The notes below the pieces were generated by a model that was not told the DNA's origin, ran no database searches, and saw only the letters and a program-made list of their open reading frames with translations. This document shows, piece by piece, positions 1 through 10,948 of a stretch of 64,000 bases of DNA; the stretch's first letter is position 1; the number at the start of each line of letters is the position of its first letter. The position numbers were made by a program, and so were the translations under genes. Origin of the DNA: Rattus norvegicus (Eukaryota > Chordata > Mammalia > Rodentia > Muridae); contig NC_086034.1 in NCBI RefSeq assembly GCF_036323735.1, positions 13,780,001 through 13,844,000 on the forward strand, in the 5' to 3' direction.

Positions 1-34
1 ATTCCCATGTCATTCAGCTCTAACACTCCTGGCT

Positions 35-295
35 TTGTACAGAAAGGACTCCATGTTAGCAGCCCATAGAGATCATTATGTATCCATATTGATTGCTGTA
101 CTATTCATAGTAAAAAAAATGCAACAATCCTAGATGTCCATAACAGGCAAATATATAAGAATAGATGATACACATTCATGCAGAGGTATTCTCTCATTTG
201 GAGAAAGTAAACAAATGGAACTAGAAATAACCATGTCAAATGAGATAAACCTTAGTCAGAAACACAAATACTGCAATCGGGATGAAAAGTGAACA
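35..295 (+). mobile_element. Ancient L1 ORF2 C-terminal fragment
   Basis: The wording matches the end of mammalian L1 ORF2: a stretch reading 'tgctgtactattcatagta', then 'tagatgtccataacaggcaa', then 'aaatggaactagaaataacc'. These correspond to the well-known ORF2 C-terminal segment just before the stop. Many substitutions and small indels break every frame, so this is an old, dead copy. I see no poly-A tail or target duplication. The exact L1 subfamily cannot be told by eye. Confidence 0.65.
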
Positions 296-317
296 ACTTT
301 TTTAAAAGAAAATAACT

Positions 318-445
318 GAATATTTACATTGAGAAGAATGAAATTAGATCTATATACCAAACTGGTACCAAAATAAGTTCAAAAGGAAAGAAAGATCTTA
401 ATATAAAACATGAAATGTCAAAACTTAAAAAGAAAAACTTCTCAT
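318..445 (+). mobile_element. Ancient L1 ORF2 internal scrap
   Basis: Translation on the plus strand gives a run resembling the ORF2 segment between the reverse transcriptase and the C-terminal domain (R-M-K-L-D followed by a K-I-S-S-K-type and D-L-N-I-K-type motif). In intact L1 this part lies upstream of the C-terminal fragment found at 35-295, so the order is rearranged or two copies are involved. It is short and degraded. Confidence 0.45.
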
Positions 446-514
446 GCTTTACAGTTAGCCAAAGACCTGAAAAGGACTCTAATAGTATAGTTGAAAAGAC
501 CAAAAGAATTTACA

Positions 515-625
515 AAAATGATTTAATGAAAACAAAATCCAGTTGCTGCCACCCCTCTTACCACCCTCACGTAGTTTCTTCTCCCATTCCTCCCCTTTTC
601 TTCTGATAGGATTGAGGCCCACGAC
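515..625 (-). mobile_element. Lx-type L1 3' UTR fragment (antisense)
   Basis: Read on the minus strand, this gives a G/A-rich block (cagaagaaaaggggaggaat and onward) typical of the purine-rich end of rodent Lx-type L1 3' UTRs. It is similar in style to the sense copy at 21.6 kb in this window. The assignment rests on composition and recalled consensus only. Confidence 0.45.
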
Positions 626-699
626 TCCATGCATGGAATCTTTCGCAAATGGAATCCTGATCTACTCCCCCACCCCACTCCTTCTCCCCATTTCTGATT

Positions 700-3119
700 G
701 TGTATATAAATGATAATTACCTATCCCATTTCTATTGTTTCCAGAGAAAATTAGGTTTGAACCATTTAAAACTTTTAAACTATGTGTCTCAATATGCATA
801 TTTTCATGATCATATTTTATCTTTTGTACTGTATACATACATACACTGAGCCTTCTGAAAGGATTTTCTTTTCAGAAATATGTGTTTTATAATTATCTTG
901 TTAGGACTGCATCCTGATATCTTATTTGTAATGATTATAAAACTATCAGTTCATAAAAATTACGTATCAAAACTTCCTTACATCATTTCAATATTACATT
1001 CTTAGAAAAATGTAATGTTCAGCATCCTTAAGAATGAATCTCCAGGTATCTTCCTAAATGTTCTAATCAGAGAACAAATGAGAACACACTCCTAAAATGT
1101 CCCTTACTCGTCATGGCCTGTTCTTTTCCTCTTCCTAGTTCACAGCAACAGCTTATTTCTTTCTACAAGAGTTGCCTTTTCTAGGACGCCATTCAAAACA
1201 TGGACTATGCAACACTTGTGTCTCAGCCTTCCATTGAACTTAATATAGTTGAGGTCCCCTGCTTGCTTTATACATTGGAAATATCCTTTCAATCTGAACA
1301 TTTTCTTACTGTAGGAACACAAAAATGTATCTGCGTTTGTACTGAAAATGTTTTCCGTTAGCGATAGTTACGAGAATGTTGATTTACAAAATTTCACACA
1401 GAATTGTGGAAGGGCTTGACAATTTTAATGTCAAGTAGCAAATGTGACTTGGAACGGCTTGAATATTAAGCACACATGGCTTTGCCACACTTTATTCTCA
1501 TATTACAGGAGGATCTAGGTGTCCTGTGTTCTCACTAGCAGTGGCTATTTCCATTTCTTCATGACAACAATCATGCAATAAGGGACAGATTGCCAATTAC
1601 TACCATTATAGCTACTATTGTGACCCAGCAATGCTTACATTAGGATAATTGCATATTGTCACAGGCCACATTTGCATTTACCTAATGAGAGTAGTTAGTC
1701 TTTTTATATGCTGTGCTTTTTACGTTCTTTCTCCGATTCATATTTCTAAAGTATTTGCTAAATATGCTGTTCATATTTATTTTCTCTTTTTGTCATTTTT
1801 GTTTAAACTTCAGGAATCTTTGAATAGTCTATGTTTAAGTATTTCATAAAATGTTTGCCCTTATTTTTCTTTTACAGAAAAAAAAGCTTATCAATGAAGC
1901 TATTTCTAATCTCTGTTTTAGAGAAAATTATCACTTTTTGCCAATTAATTTCTGTTTTGGATTGTGCTTTCGAAAAGATAGAATATAGTGCCCAAAGATG
2001 ACTATGAACTCTTCCCAGAAACCTCTTAACATCTTAACACGCTACGTGACACGGTAGACTTGAAGATAAAGCTGAGATAAGACATTTGACAGAGTCCATT
2101 TAGCTTGGAGTAACTGGACTTAAAAAATGTCTTTCAAATTCAGATGCCACTTTCTAGCTGTGCTATACAGAAACAGTGTTGACTGTGAGAGGCTAATCGG
2201 AGAACAACGGTGCTGCTGATTGTGTAGATAGAAGAAGAGACTAAAAGTTATTGGTTGCAGATAGCTTCAGATATAAAGTCATCAAGGAACCAGAAACCCA
2301 GGGGACAACACAGCCTTTGGTTAAGCCTCATGAGACCCATGACGGATAATTAAAGAACTCAGTACCCGAGTTACACAATCACTGCCAACAAATATGATGT
2401 TTGAAACCATCAGTTTTATGACAATTTGATACAGCATCAATCAAAAGTTTACATTCATATGAATTATTATAATTTTTTCCATGTCATATTGCATGTCCAA
2501 CATATAAATTACTGGGACAAGATAATCTTTGATTTTTACAGGATAAATAAATATTAATAACTATTTGAGAAAATTACTAATATTAATAAGGTTAGTTCTG
2601 AAATATAAATTAGTTCTGAAATATAATAATGTAATCTCCAATATCTCTTATACTTTTGAGTTATACTTCTGTAATATATACACAAAAATTGCCCGCAATT
2701 CTTTCTGATACACAATGGATAATTTTTAAAAGTCATTGACTTTTTTCTACATTTTCTGTTGTTCTACTCCCTATTTTACGATATAACTGAACAAGAAATT
2801 TTATGGTTTTGGAGCATTTATGTTTTGGAATCTTTTACAATCTTTCATTATCAGAGATAGTACAAGGCTCTTGATGCCCAAACCTTATTTCAAAGTGATG
2901 GGAATTGCTACAGTGACAGATTGAACATCTTGTAGCTTTTAAGTAGAAGATTAAGGATATGAAATTATTCTCTTTAAGAACACATTCATTTGGTTTGTAC
3001 AGAAAACCATTCTTTTTATGACTTGCATTTAGGAAAATTGGTGAATAAAATTGGCCTCATTACGTGCACTTTTGGCGCAGTGATATATGACATTTATTGC
3101 ACATTTATAATTTTCTGTG
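700..3119. other. Unassigned sequence, no gene seen
   Basis: AT-rich sequence with no recognisable repeat body or coding potential. The only local structure I note is an 18-bp unit in tandem at 2592-2627 (ttagttctgaaatataa twice). Confidence 0.5.
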
Positions 3120-3268
3120 AAGCACTGTACTTCTCTCAAATACAAACTCAATAGTTCTCAGAATTTTCCTATGGGAAAAAATATTAGCACACCCATTTTA
3201 CAAATGAAGAGAAAATAAGTAATTTTTTACATTATTAGATAGAAACTAAGTGGCAAATCTCAAATTTG
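3120..3268 (+). mobile_element. MIR SINE (ancient)
   Basis: The core signature is present: 'cccattttacaaatgaaga' followed by a diverged 'gtaa..tt' block, then 'actaagtggcaaatctcaaa', which mirrors the MIR order (cattttacagatgaggaaa, gttaagtaactt, agtaagtggcagagc). MIRs predate the mammalian radiation and serve here as an age marker. Confidence 0.65.
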
Positions 3269-3628
3269 CACTGAAAAGGAAAATGGTTACAAAGTCCTTA
3301 ACTATTATTCTAAAATGTGTGTCATTAGAGGGATGAATAGATTTTAATGGGAAGGAACTCTATTGAGAGATGATAAAGAATGACAAGGGAATGAGGAAAG
3401 TCTCTGAGGTCACAGACAGGTATGATATCTCTCAAAGTTGACAGAGAGCATATTTCAAATTGTACCTCTATCCCAGAAGGACCAAGTACTTTTACATTCA
3501 ATCTAACACTTTTAGGTTTCTGTATGAAGGAATACACTAAAACGAAAGTTTGGAAAGGTTACTTTCTAAATAGAAATCTCCAAAGAATAAAGGAAGGAAT
3601 GTAGAAAATTCAGAAGTTATGTTGACTG

Positions 3629-3829
3629 GTTGGAAAGGTGGGTCAGGAGTTGAGAGCAAACACAAGTCTTTCAGTGGACGCAAGCACATTTTACAGCATC
3701 CACATCAGGGGACTTTCAACTGCCTGGACCTCTAGCTTGAGGGGCTCTGTCACCTTTTCCAGCTTCTGTGGACAACTGTGCCATACATAGACTCACAAAT
3801 AATAAAAATATTCATAAATAATATATGTT
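3629..3829 (+). mobile_element. B3 SINE
   Basis: A tRNA-derived rodent SINE. The head resembles the B2/B3 start (ggttggaaaggtgggtcagg), the middle has 'cagcatccacatcagggga' as in B3, and the 3' end has a 'ttccagcttctgtggacaa' block followed by an A-rich tail of taaaaata type. It is diverged, hence not recent. Confidence 0.7.
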
Positions 3830-4439
3830 AAAAAGAAAATACACATTCATGTTGTGAACAATATTTAAGATACAATTTACATTCTTGTATCTTCATACAA
3901 ATAAAAATAAAACACTAATTTATAAATATTCTAAAATATGTGTTCTATAGAATTGATTCAGAATTCCCAAATGCTGTATATATTTTAGTCCTTTATTCAC
4001 ATGTATGGATGTTATCTGTGTTTCTGTGGAATTAAAGGATTTATATGTCTCAATGGAAGTAACTGTATACAGACAGGAACTTCAGGAAAAACACAAATGA
4101 AAGAGTGGAAGGTTCCCACAAGTACAGGGTAAAAGAAAATCCCTAAGTTAATTTCATAGATATGAGTGGGTATCTTTGTTATAATAAATCCTAGTAGATG
4201 AGAGATTATGGATTTGTAGAAAAGTATCTTGAAAGAAGAAGCATATGACTCCTCTGTGACTTTAATTTTTACCCTTTTACACAGCATCACATCCTTCTGC
4301 ACAGTGGTATATGTATCATGTTGGTTTGTCTCTAAGCAACTACAGAATGAGGATGCTGTGCTTGTATGGGTTCCTCATAAGAAACTGTTTTGTCCAGTGT
4401 CCTTAGAGTGTTTTTTCTTCCTCTTCTATATAAATCCCA
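3830..4439. other. Unassigned sequence
   Basis: AT-rich stretch without recognised repeat or gene. Short overlapping open frames on both strands have no similarity I recognise. Confidence 0.4.
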
Positions 4440-5480
4440 GATTGTTTAGGTGACAGGTTTGATAAAGACAACACATTTAGAATTGAATTTCCTAAACTCT
4501 TTTGCTCTCTGTGCATTGTTGATTTGTATGTATCTATATTGATTCCCATTCACCATAAACAAGAAGGTTCTATGATGAGGTTCAAAGTGTGGCCCTCATC
4601 TATTGGTACATCAATATGTCATTAGGAGTCATTATATTGATATGTACCTTTAGGGGAAGAGAAGCATTATGTCTTACCCTAGCCCAATGACCTGTTTCAT
4701 TTTGGATTCTTGTGTACTTTAATATTGTCAGGTATGAGCACCATACCATGGATTGGGCCATAAATCCAACCAAAATGTGGTTGTTGGTTATAGGGATTAT
4801 AGGTTGGAAATATTATTACCTTTCCTCTCTAGTAGTATGCAGAATACCTTCTAGTACAATGAATGTCAGTTAGGTGAGGCTTCCAGCTGGACATCAGCTC
4901 AACTTCTCAATCTTGATGACATAATCAAGTGTTGTCTTTAGCAAAAGGCTTTGTTTGCTTCACCATTCATTGTGTAGAGCAGCTAATAACCTTGGCAGTA
5001 GTAGCCTGTGATGTTTGGGAGCTGGACCCATAGGATGTCTATGGCTAATGACTCAACAAAATGTAATCCGTTTCTGGCACTGAAGGTTTTACTTGATATG
5101 TCTCATTGGGACACAGTGTCCCCAATTTTAGGGTGTAATTCCAGAAAAATTCCTGTCTTGAATGTGTATAATTTATAAAGTTGCAGGTTTCCATATGTTT
5201 ATTCAAAGACCATTAGTTTTACGTGCCCTTCCTGAACATACTTCCTCCTTTTCTTGTCCCTCCTATCTCCATGTCCATTGGCTCCTCCAATTCTTTATAT
5301 TGCCCATCTTTTATGTCTTCTATCGTCTTTATGTTGGCATAATACCACATTCCATTTCAATTTCCTTAGGAGATCCTCTCCTCTCCTCTGATCTTTCACT
5401 ATATACCTAACTTCTGCTGTCATTAATATTCTAGTACCCACTGAAACTTAAAAACTAGCATCTACACATGAAAAAATCGT
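4440..5480 (-). mobile_element. Old rodent L1 3' UTR (antisense)
   Basis: The plus strand reads like the reverse complement of a common rodent L1 3' UTR: 'tgtggccctcatctattgg', 'atgtacctttaggggaaga', 'gggccataaatccaacca', and later 'gttgcaggtttccatatg'. No target duplication was found. Directly beyond it lies a sense-oriented ORF2 piece (5540-5945), so the two may be halves of one insertion with an inverted 5' part. Confidence 0.55.
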
Positions 5481-5539
5481 GCAACATATTTTGACAAATT
5501 AAAAATAAACCTGTTAGTTAACTAAACGGAGTTCTAAAA

Positions 5540-5945
5540 AAAGAGTGAAACACAAATGAATGTTTCAGAAAAAGTTCAACCCCCTTAGCCATTAGGGAAA
5601 AGCAAATTAAAACAGCTTTGACATTTTATCTTACTCTAGTCAGAAAGGCCAAGATCAATAAAACAAATGACAGTACATGGTAACAAGAATGCGGGTAAAG
5701 TTATTTATTGCTGGTGGTAATAGAAACTGATTTCAATGACTATGAAAATTAATGTGGTGGTTTCTCAGGCAGCTGAGAGTCAATCTACCTCAAGGTCCAG
5801 GTATATGACACTTGAGTAGATCCCTGAAGAGTCTACATACACCTATAAAGACACTTACTCATCTGCATTCATTTCTGCTTTATTCATTATACACAGAAAT
5901 TTGACAGAGTCTGGAAGTACCATCAACTGATGAATATAGCCATTC
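5540..5945 (+). mobile_element. Old L1 ORF2 C-terminal fragment
   Basis: The plus strand follows the ORF2 C-terminal order: a 'cattagggaaaagcaaatta' block (I-R-E-K-Q-I-K-type), then 'tctagtcagaaaggccaaga', a pattern matching 'gctggtggtaatagaaact', and finally 'ggaagtaccatcaactgat'. Stops and indels break it throughout. It stops abruptly where an antisense ERVL remnant begins. Confidence 0.7.
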
Positions 5946-7085
5946 TTCAAATTGACCAACATTGACTACATTGGACTCGATGAATGGTGCCATATCTGGG
6001 GTTCAGTGTTCATCTCTGCTGTTGGCAGACCTGGCATTCAGCAGCATCTGTAGCCAGGTCATCCTTGGTAAGTGGAAGTCCATGTTTTGAGCCCAAGCAC
6101 AACCACCATGGCCACTTTGTTCACGTGCCTATTGAGCAATGATTATGATTGCTGGGGAAAGAGGTTGACTATCCACAGAACAGGTCATTTTATCCACTTG
6201 TTATATTACAGAGTAGGAAAGTTTATATATCCCTGAGGAAAAACTGGAAAGGTATACTGATGGCTTTACCAATAGAAAGCAAACTGCTTCTGGTGGACAG
6301 GTAGTGAGAAGAAGACATTTGCTAGATTAATTAATAGTTGCATAGCATGTACTAGGAGATGTGTTAGTTTGCTCAAGTAAGGAAACTACATCTGTTAGAG
6401 TAGCTGAAATCAGAGTTGCTAACTGATTTTGATTTCAATAGTCAACTGTCATTCTCTATGATCCAACTATCTTCTTCACTGGCCAGATAGGAGAGTTAAA
6501 GGGAGATGTGGTGGAGACACTACCCCTGGATTTTTCAAGTCCTTGACGGTGGCACTAATTTCTGTAATTCCTCCAGGAATATGATACTGTTTGATTCACT
6601 ATTTTTATTGACAGAGGCAACTCTAAAGGTTTCCCTTTACCTTTCTAACCATGATAGACCTCAATTCACAGGTCAGGGAACCAATATGAGAATTCTACCA
6701 AGGTCTAAGTATATGTAACCAAATTATACATTGTTGAACTGATAAAATAAATACAGGATAATTTGGAGGACCTACTGGACCTACTAGACCTACTGAGAGC
6801 TGAACATCAGCCAAAATTCCATTAATCACATGGCCTCCACAAGCCCCTATTTACCTGGAAGACCACAATGATTTTTAGGATCTCCCAGAATCAGAGTCAG
6901 TTCAGAACCACTGTCTAACTGACCTGGTAGGTCTGATTATTTTCTTTCCCTCAGTGATCAATTGTCCTTGTATAAGGACGTAAGTTTCTCTGGGGAAAAA
7001 CTGGAGAAAGGCTAACAGCAAAACTTGTAGTAGTCTTATCAAGGTTGTTCCTCAGTGGAACTTAGTCACCCTTTCATTCATGGGG
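5946..7085 (-). mobile_element. ERVL-type endogenous retrovirus pro-pol remnant (antisense)
   Basis: On the minus strand, two retroviral landmarks can be read. At 6904-6915 the codons give D-S-G-S within the context L-D-S-G-S-E-L-T-L-I, which fits the active-site loop of a retroviral aspartic protease. At 6025-6036 the codons give C-Q-V-C within E-C-Q-V-C-Q-Q-Q-R, which fits the C-x2-C half of the integrase zinc-binding domain. The upstream half of that domain appears in another frame, with arginine where the first histidine is expected. The order protease then integrase is correct for the minus strand, but the spacing is much too short, so most of the reverse transcriptase and RNase H region is deleted. 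Stops and frameshifts are frequent. No LTR was confirmed next to it. ERVL is the best family match by recall. Confidence 0.6.
6768..6794 (+). repeat. Three tandem 9-bp units
   Basis: The unit ggacctact occurs three times in a row, the last as agacctact. It lies inside the ERVL remnant and probably arose by slippage. Confidence 0.8.
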
Positions 7086-7250
7086 TTCTGGGATTAAGGG
7101 CATAGACCACCTTGACTGGGCCTCAAATTTTCAGGGCCACTAGGCCTCAAGATCTGGATCACAGGTGTGCCCTCCATTTCTGGATTGTAGTTCACTTCAG
7201 ATATAGTCAAGTTGACAACTGGAAATCGCCATCAGAAATATGATCACAAT
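7086..7250 (+). mobile_element. Rodent interspersed repeat end (family uncertain)
   Basis: Contains 'caagatctggatcacaggtg' and 'agatatagtcaagttgacaa', phrases that recur in rodent genomes. A related ending occurs near 55.35 kb in this window. It abuts the ERVL remnant on one side and a (CA)n tract on the other. I cannot name the family. Confidence 0.45.
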
Positions 7251-7254
7251 AATA

Positions 7255-7320
<66 letters not shown>

Positions 7321-7321
7321 T
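7255..7321 (+). repeat. (CA)n then (AT)n microsatellite
   Basis: About 24 uninterrupted AC units pass directly into about nine AT units. A long pure tract of this kind is expected to be length-polymorphic. Confidence 0.97.
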
Positions 7322-9867
7322 GCACAAATGAGGAAATGGCTCTTCTAGAACAAAATGGCTTTGAGATACTTGAGAGTATATCATTATCTTTCAATATTAA
7401 AGAAGCATCAGAGAAACTAAGGCAACCCCCAAATTTAAAAGGTAAATGCTTTATTAAGTCTGAGGAGAATATTGTTGCTATAAGCTATGAAACTGGGATT
7501 GCAATCAAAGCCTTCCCCTATCCACATGTGGAAAATAATCACCTTCAGATATACAACAAAATAATTTTTATTCCTCCTTTCTGCCTCCACAAATGATTCC
7601 ATCCCCAGAAACGAATGGCTTATCCAAACTAGAAAACAGGACCATCATCCTTTCCTGCATGAGTGAGTACTTTAGAGGCTTTCAAAGCCTCAGCATGAAC
7701 TCTTAGATCAAGTAAACAGTTCTGACATGAAAAACTGAATCCATGGTTAGCGACATTCACTGAGTCATGGAATCTTAGAGGACAGTAACTAAGAAGCAGA
7801 GGAGAGACAAGCAAATAGTAAGTTCAGCTGGGGTGTTGATTTTACAGACACTTTATGTGATCTACACAAAAATATGTATGTTGTTTATACTTATTCCTGG
7901 GTTACTGGAACAATCACATGTAAATGTCCCAAGTTCTAGAACATACTTGTACTTCCACCAATCCATTAATTACATTCTCAAATGTGTTTTTTGTTCTTGA
8001 CTAACCTCAATAATTGATTTAAATTTATTTATCTTTTGCACAGTGTGAAATGACCCTTCTCTTTAAAACACTGTAGTTTTAAGATATTTTAATTTTACTC
8101 ATATTAATATTTTTTCTATATGAATATGATGTTTATGGTATGTATACTACACTTGCATTTATGTACATTGCATGTATACTATGTGTATGTGGACATGTGT
8201 GCAGACACACACAGTCATTTTGATTTATCTACAAGCTCTTCTTGCACAGATTTGTACAAGTATTGAACTACAAATTTAACAAACTCTTGGTTAAATTTAA
8301 AATGTATAATTTCGCAGTGGAAATTTCAACAACTGAAAATATTTTTTAAAAGCACATCTATATTATAAATATATAGACAGTTTCCTTTGCTACAGAACAT
8401 GGTGTAATGTCTGTGTTTTTAGCAGTTTCATCATCTTAAGTGACCTAGAGGTTATTTAATGATACAACAGGGTGTGCTCCACTTACAAGCGAGTATTGCA
8501 TGATAATGTGATTTTATACAAAGAGTTGGCACTGACTGATTTTGGTGTCTGCTTGTGGTCTTGAAGCAGTTCCTCACAGATACAGTGGGGCCTGCATATA
8601 GCTCCTTCCCAGTCACTGATGCTGCTCTCCATCATCAAACTAGAATTTCTAACCATTAAACATGTCTACCCCTCTGATGCTCTGAACAATTTTACACAGT
8701 AATTTTATTCATTCTCACAGGTCTGGCTATGTTTTATAATCTGATAATACCTTAATTTTTCTCAATATATCTTTTAAATTAAGAGATATTTCCCTAGAGC
8801 CAATGACATTTCTTAAATGTTCAGATCCTTTAGAGAGCTATTGTTCTTTGGTTCATCCCCTGGGGAACTGATACAAATTTTGTTCTGTGAACAAGTTCCA
8901 GTTTTCATCTTTCGGCTCCAAGTCACAAAACAAAGCAAAAGTTTTCTGTCATTTCATTCACAGTGAATTTAATTTCCAGAAATGTGGTAGATAAAAGATC
9001 CTGTCTATGCTGCTCTCCCAAACACATTAAAATACTTTATCTGTTAGACTTCAATCATGTGCTTACCTAGAACTCACCTTGTTTTTGTTGTTGTTGGTGG
9101 TGTTGTTGACATTGTTCTTGTTGCATGCTCAATAATCTTGTGACTTATACACTGCAATTGTTGCCATTGTTCTGAGAATTGACTTGCCATAAGTGCTTCA
9201 TGGTATGTTAACTGTCTGACCATATACCATAATATGTACATTTCTTAAAATCATAAAATTAATTGAAAAATTCTACTTTTTAAAATCACACCCTTTCTGT
9301 TTTTTGTCTAGGCAATTTTCATTCTCCTACTGTTGAAAAAAGTGTAAGTCGGGCATGGCACAAAAACAAAATTTTTGTCTTGTAACATCTCAATGTTAAC
9401 TTCTGATTTTTGACATCAAAGATTTAAAACAATTTTAATACATAAATAATGATAAGAACAGCCTCTATGATCAAAGTCCTTAAGGTATAGACAGCTAAAA
9501 GGCACAGAAATGGGGGAAGGTGGTACAATTCAGCACTGGGTAGAAGGTTGCCTGTCCCCCATGACCCTGGTGCTTTGATTCTCACTGCTTATGTGCATAG
9601 TGGGGAATCCTTGGTAGAGCAGGATGGTAATTGGGTTTGACTGGGGTGTTATGAGGAAGTTATGAAGAAGGTAGCTTGTTCTTGATGGGCACCATAAGGA
9701 ATACCTTATGCATGGTGCTGTTGCAGCTTTTAACTTAGGATTCTGTGTATTTCTTTTCACTAGAAGCCAAACTGTGTAATTTCTAGTGTGTTATATATTG
9801 TACTGAGAATTATACATGTGTTAAATCTGCACCATATATGACAGTATTCTGAGAAAGGCACTGCTAG
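7322..9867. other. Unassigned sequence
   Basis: No gene or clear repeat body. A GTT/GGT-rich run lies at 9081-9122. A 13-base piece near 9347 resembles a B1 start but is too short to call. Confidence 0.45.
9081..9122 (+). repeat. GTT-rich low-complexity run
   Basis: Imperfect gtt and ggt triplets (gtttttgttgttgttggtgg and onward). Confidence 0.8.
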
Positions 9868-9958
9868 TAGTTTTATTTATACATGATGACTATGAGGTAC
9901 AGAATGGTTAAATCACTAGTCCACCTCTTTATGAGTAATAAATAAGGCCAGGAGTCAA
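9868..9958 (+). mobile_element. MIR SINE fragment (tentative)
   Basis: The order 'catgatgactatgaggtac', 'ggttaaatcactagtccacc' and 'ataaggccaggagtcaa' parallels the MIR core and 3' end (gaggcacagagaggttaagt, cccaaggtcacacagc, agccaggattcaaacc). It is strongly diverged. Confidence 0.5.
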
Positions 9959-10898
9959 GTTGAGGTGGCAAAATAATTTTTATTTTCATTATTATAGCCA
10001 GTTTCAAACATCCAGCCAAATGAAAAACCAACGAACATTAATATACCTTCCACTTGTGAGCAACTGTAGTAACCTGTACTTTACTTGCTTACAATGTTTG
10101 TGTAAACACTATGCTCATGTGTGTTGCACTGATTTTATATTATCAACTTGTTTGTGTACTCATCTTAGGTAATTTGAGCTTACATTTCAGATGTGGTGAT
10201 AAACTTTCATACTGTGGGACTAACCATACTGGCTATTCACCATACTGGTTCCAAATTAAGAGTTAGTAAAAACTGTTTCATATCCCAATTTTTACAAGTA
10301 TCTTCAAAAGCATATTTTCTAGATTTTTTTGGATCAAATTCAAAGTTCTGATAATACAATAGAGCTTCATATCTCCCTAATGTCTTTGTAAACAGAGCCA
10401 TTTCCGTTGCTTTCCCTTTGTCTCACAATATTGACTTTTTGAAGCGTCTGGGTCTGTTTTCATGTTATTTTCCCACCTTCCAGATTTGTGTCATTTTCTC
10501 CTGGTGTTGTGTAAATGGTGCTGTCTATCTATCTGAGAATGTTTGCTTTCATCTATCTTGTTACTTTTCCTCTTTTCAAAGGCACCAGGGATTGATTCCT
10601 TTACCAATGAAATGTTCATTTAAAAAAAATGATGTCTCCTTGTCTTTAAATAGAATGGATATAATATCTTAAAATCTAAGATCGTTTCGGTTGCTCTCAG
10701 TTACTGACACCAAAGACTCATTTTATTAACTATGTTGGGGACTTTTAGAGGACAAGATAGGACACTAGCCAAAGTGCACTGGCAGCAGATGATTCTGCCT
10801 GCATAGATAGTTAAAATGTAATCACACCTGACTGTGCCCCCATAATAATTGCCTATGAATTTGATTTTACAAGCTAGCAGCTATGTATTTGTACCTGT

Positions 10899-10900
<2 letters not shown>
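9959..10900. other. Unassigned sequence
   Basis: No repeat or gene recognised. Two open frames of 70-84 codons are low in complexity and rich in Cys, Phe and Ser, as expected by chance in this composition. Confidence 0.45.

Positions 10901-10946
<46 letters not shown>
10901..10946 (+). repeat. (CA)n microsatellite
   Basis: About 23 uninterrupted CA units preceded by tgcg. Confidence 0.97.

Positions 10947-10948
<2 letters not shown>

Noticed and set aside
7197..7596. Open frames with Cys-Val or His-Thr repeats
   Set aside because: They are translations of the (CA)n tract; similar artefacts occur at the other CA and AT microsatellites.
9340..9365. Short match to the start of B1 (gtcgggcatggca)
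   Set aside because: Only about 13 bases match and nothing of the B1 body follows.
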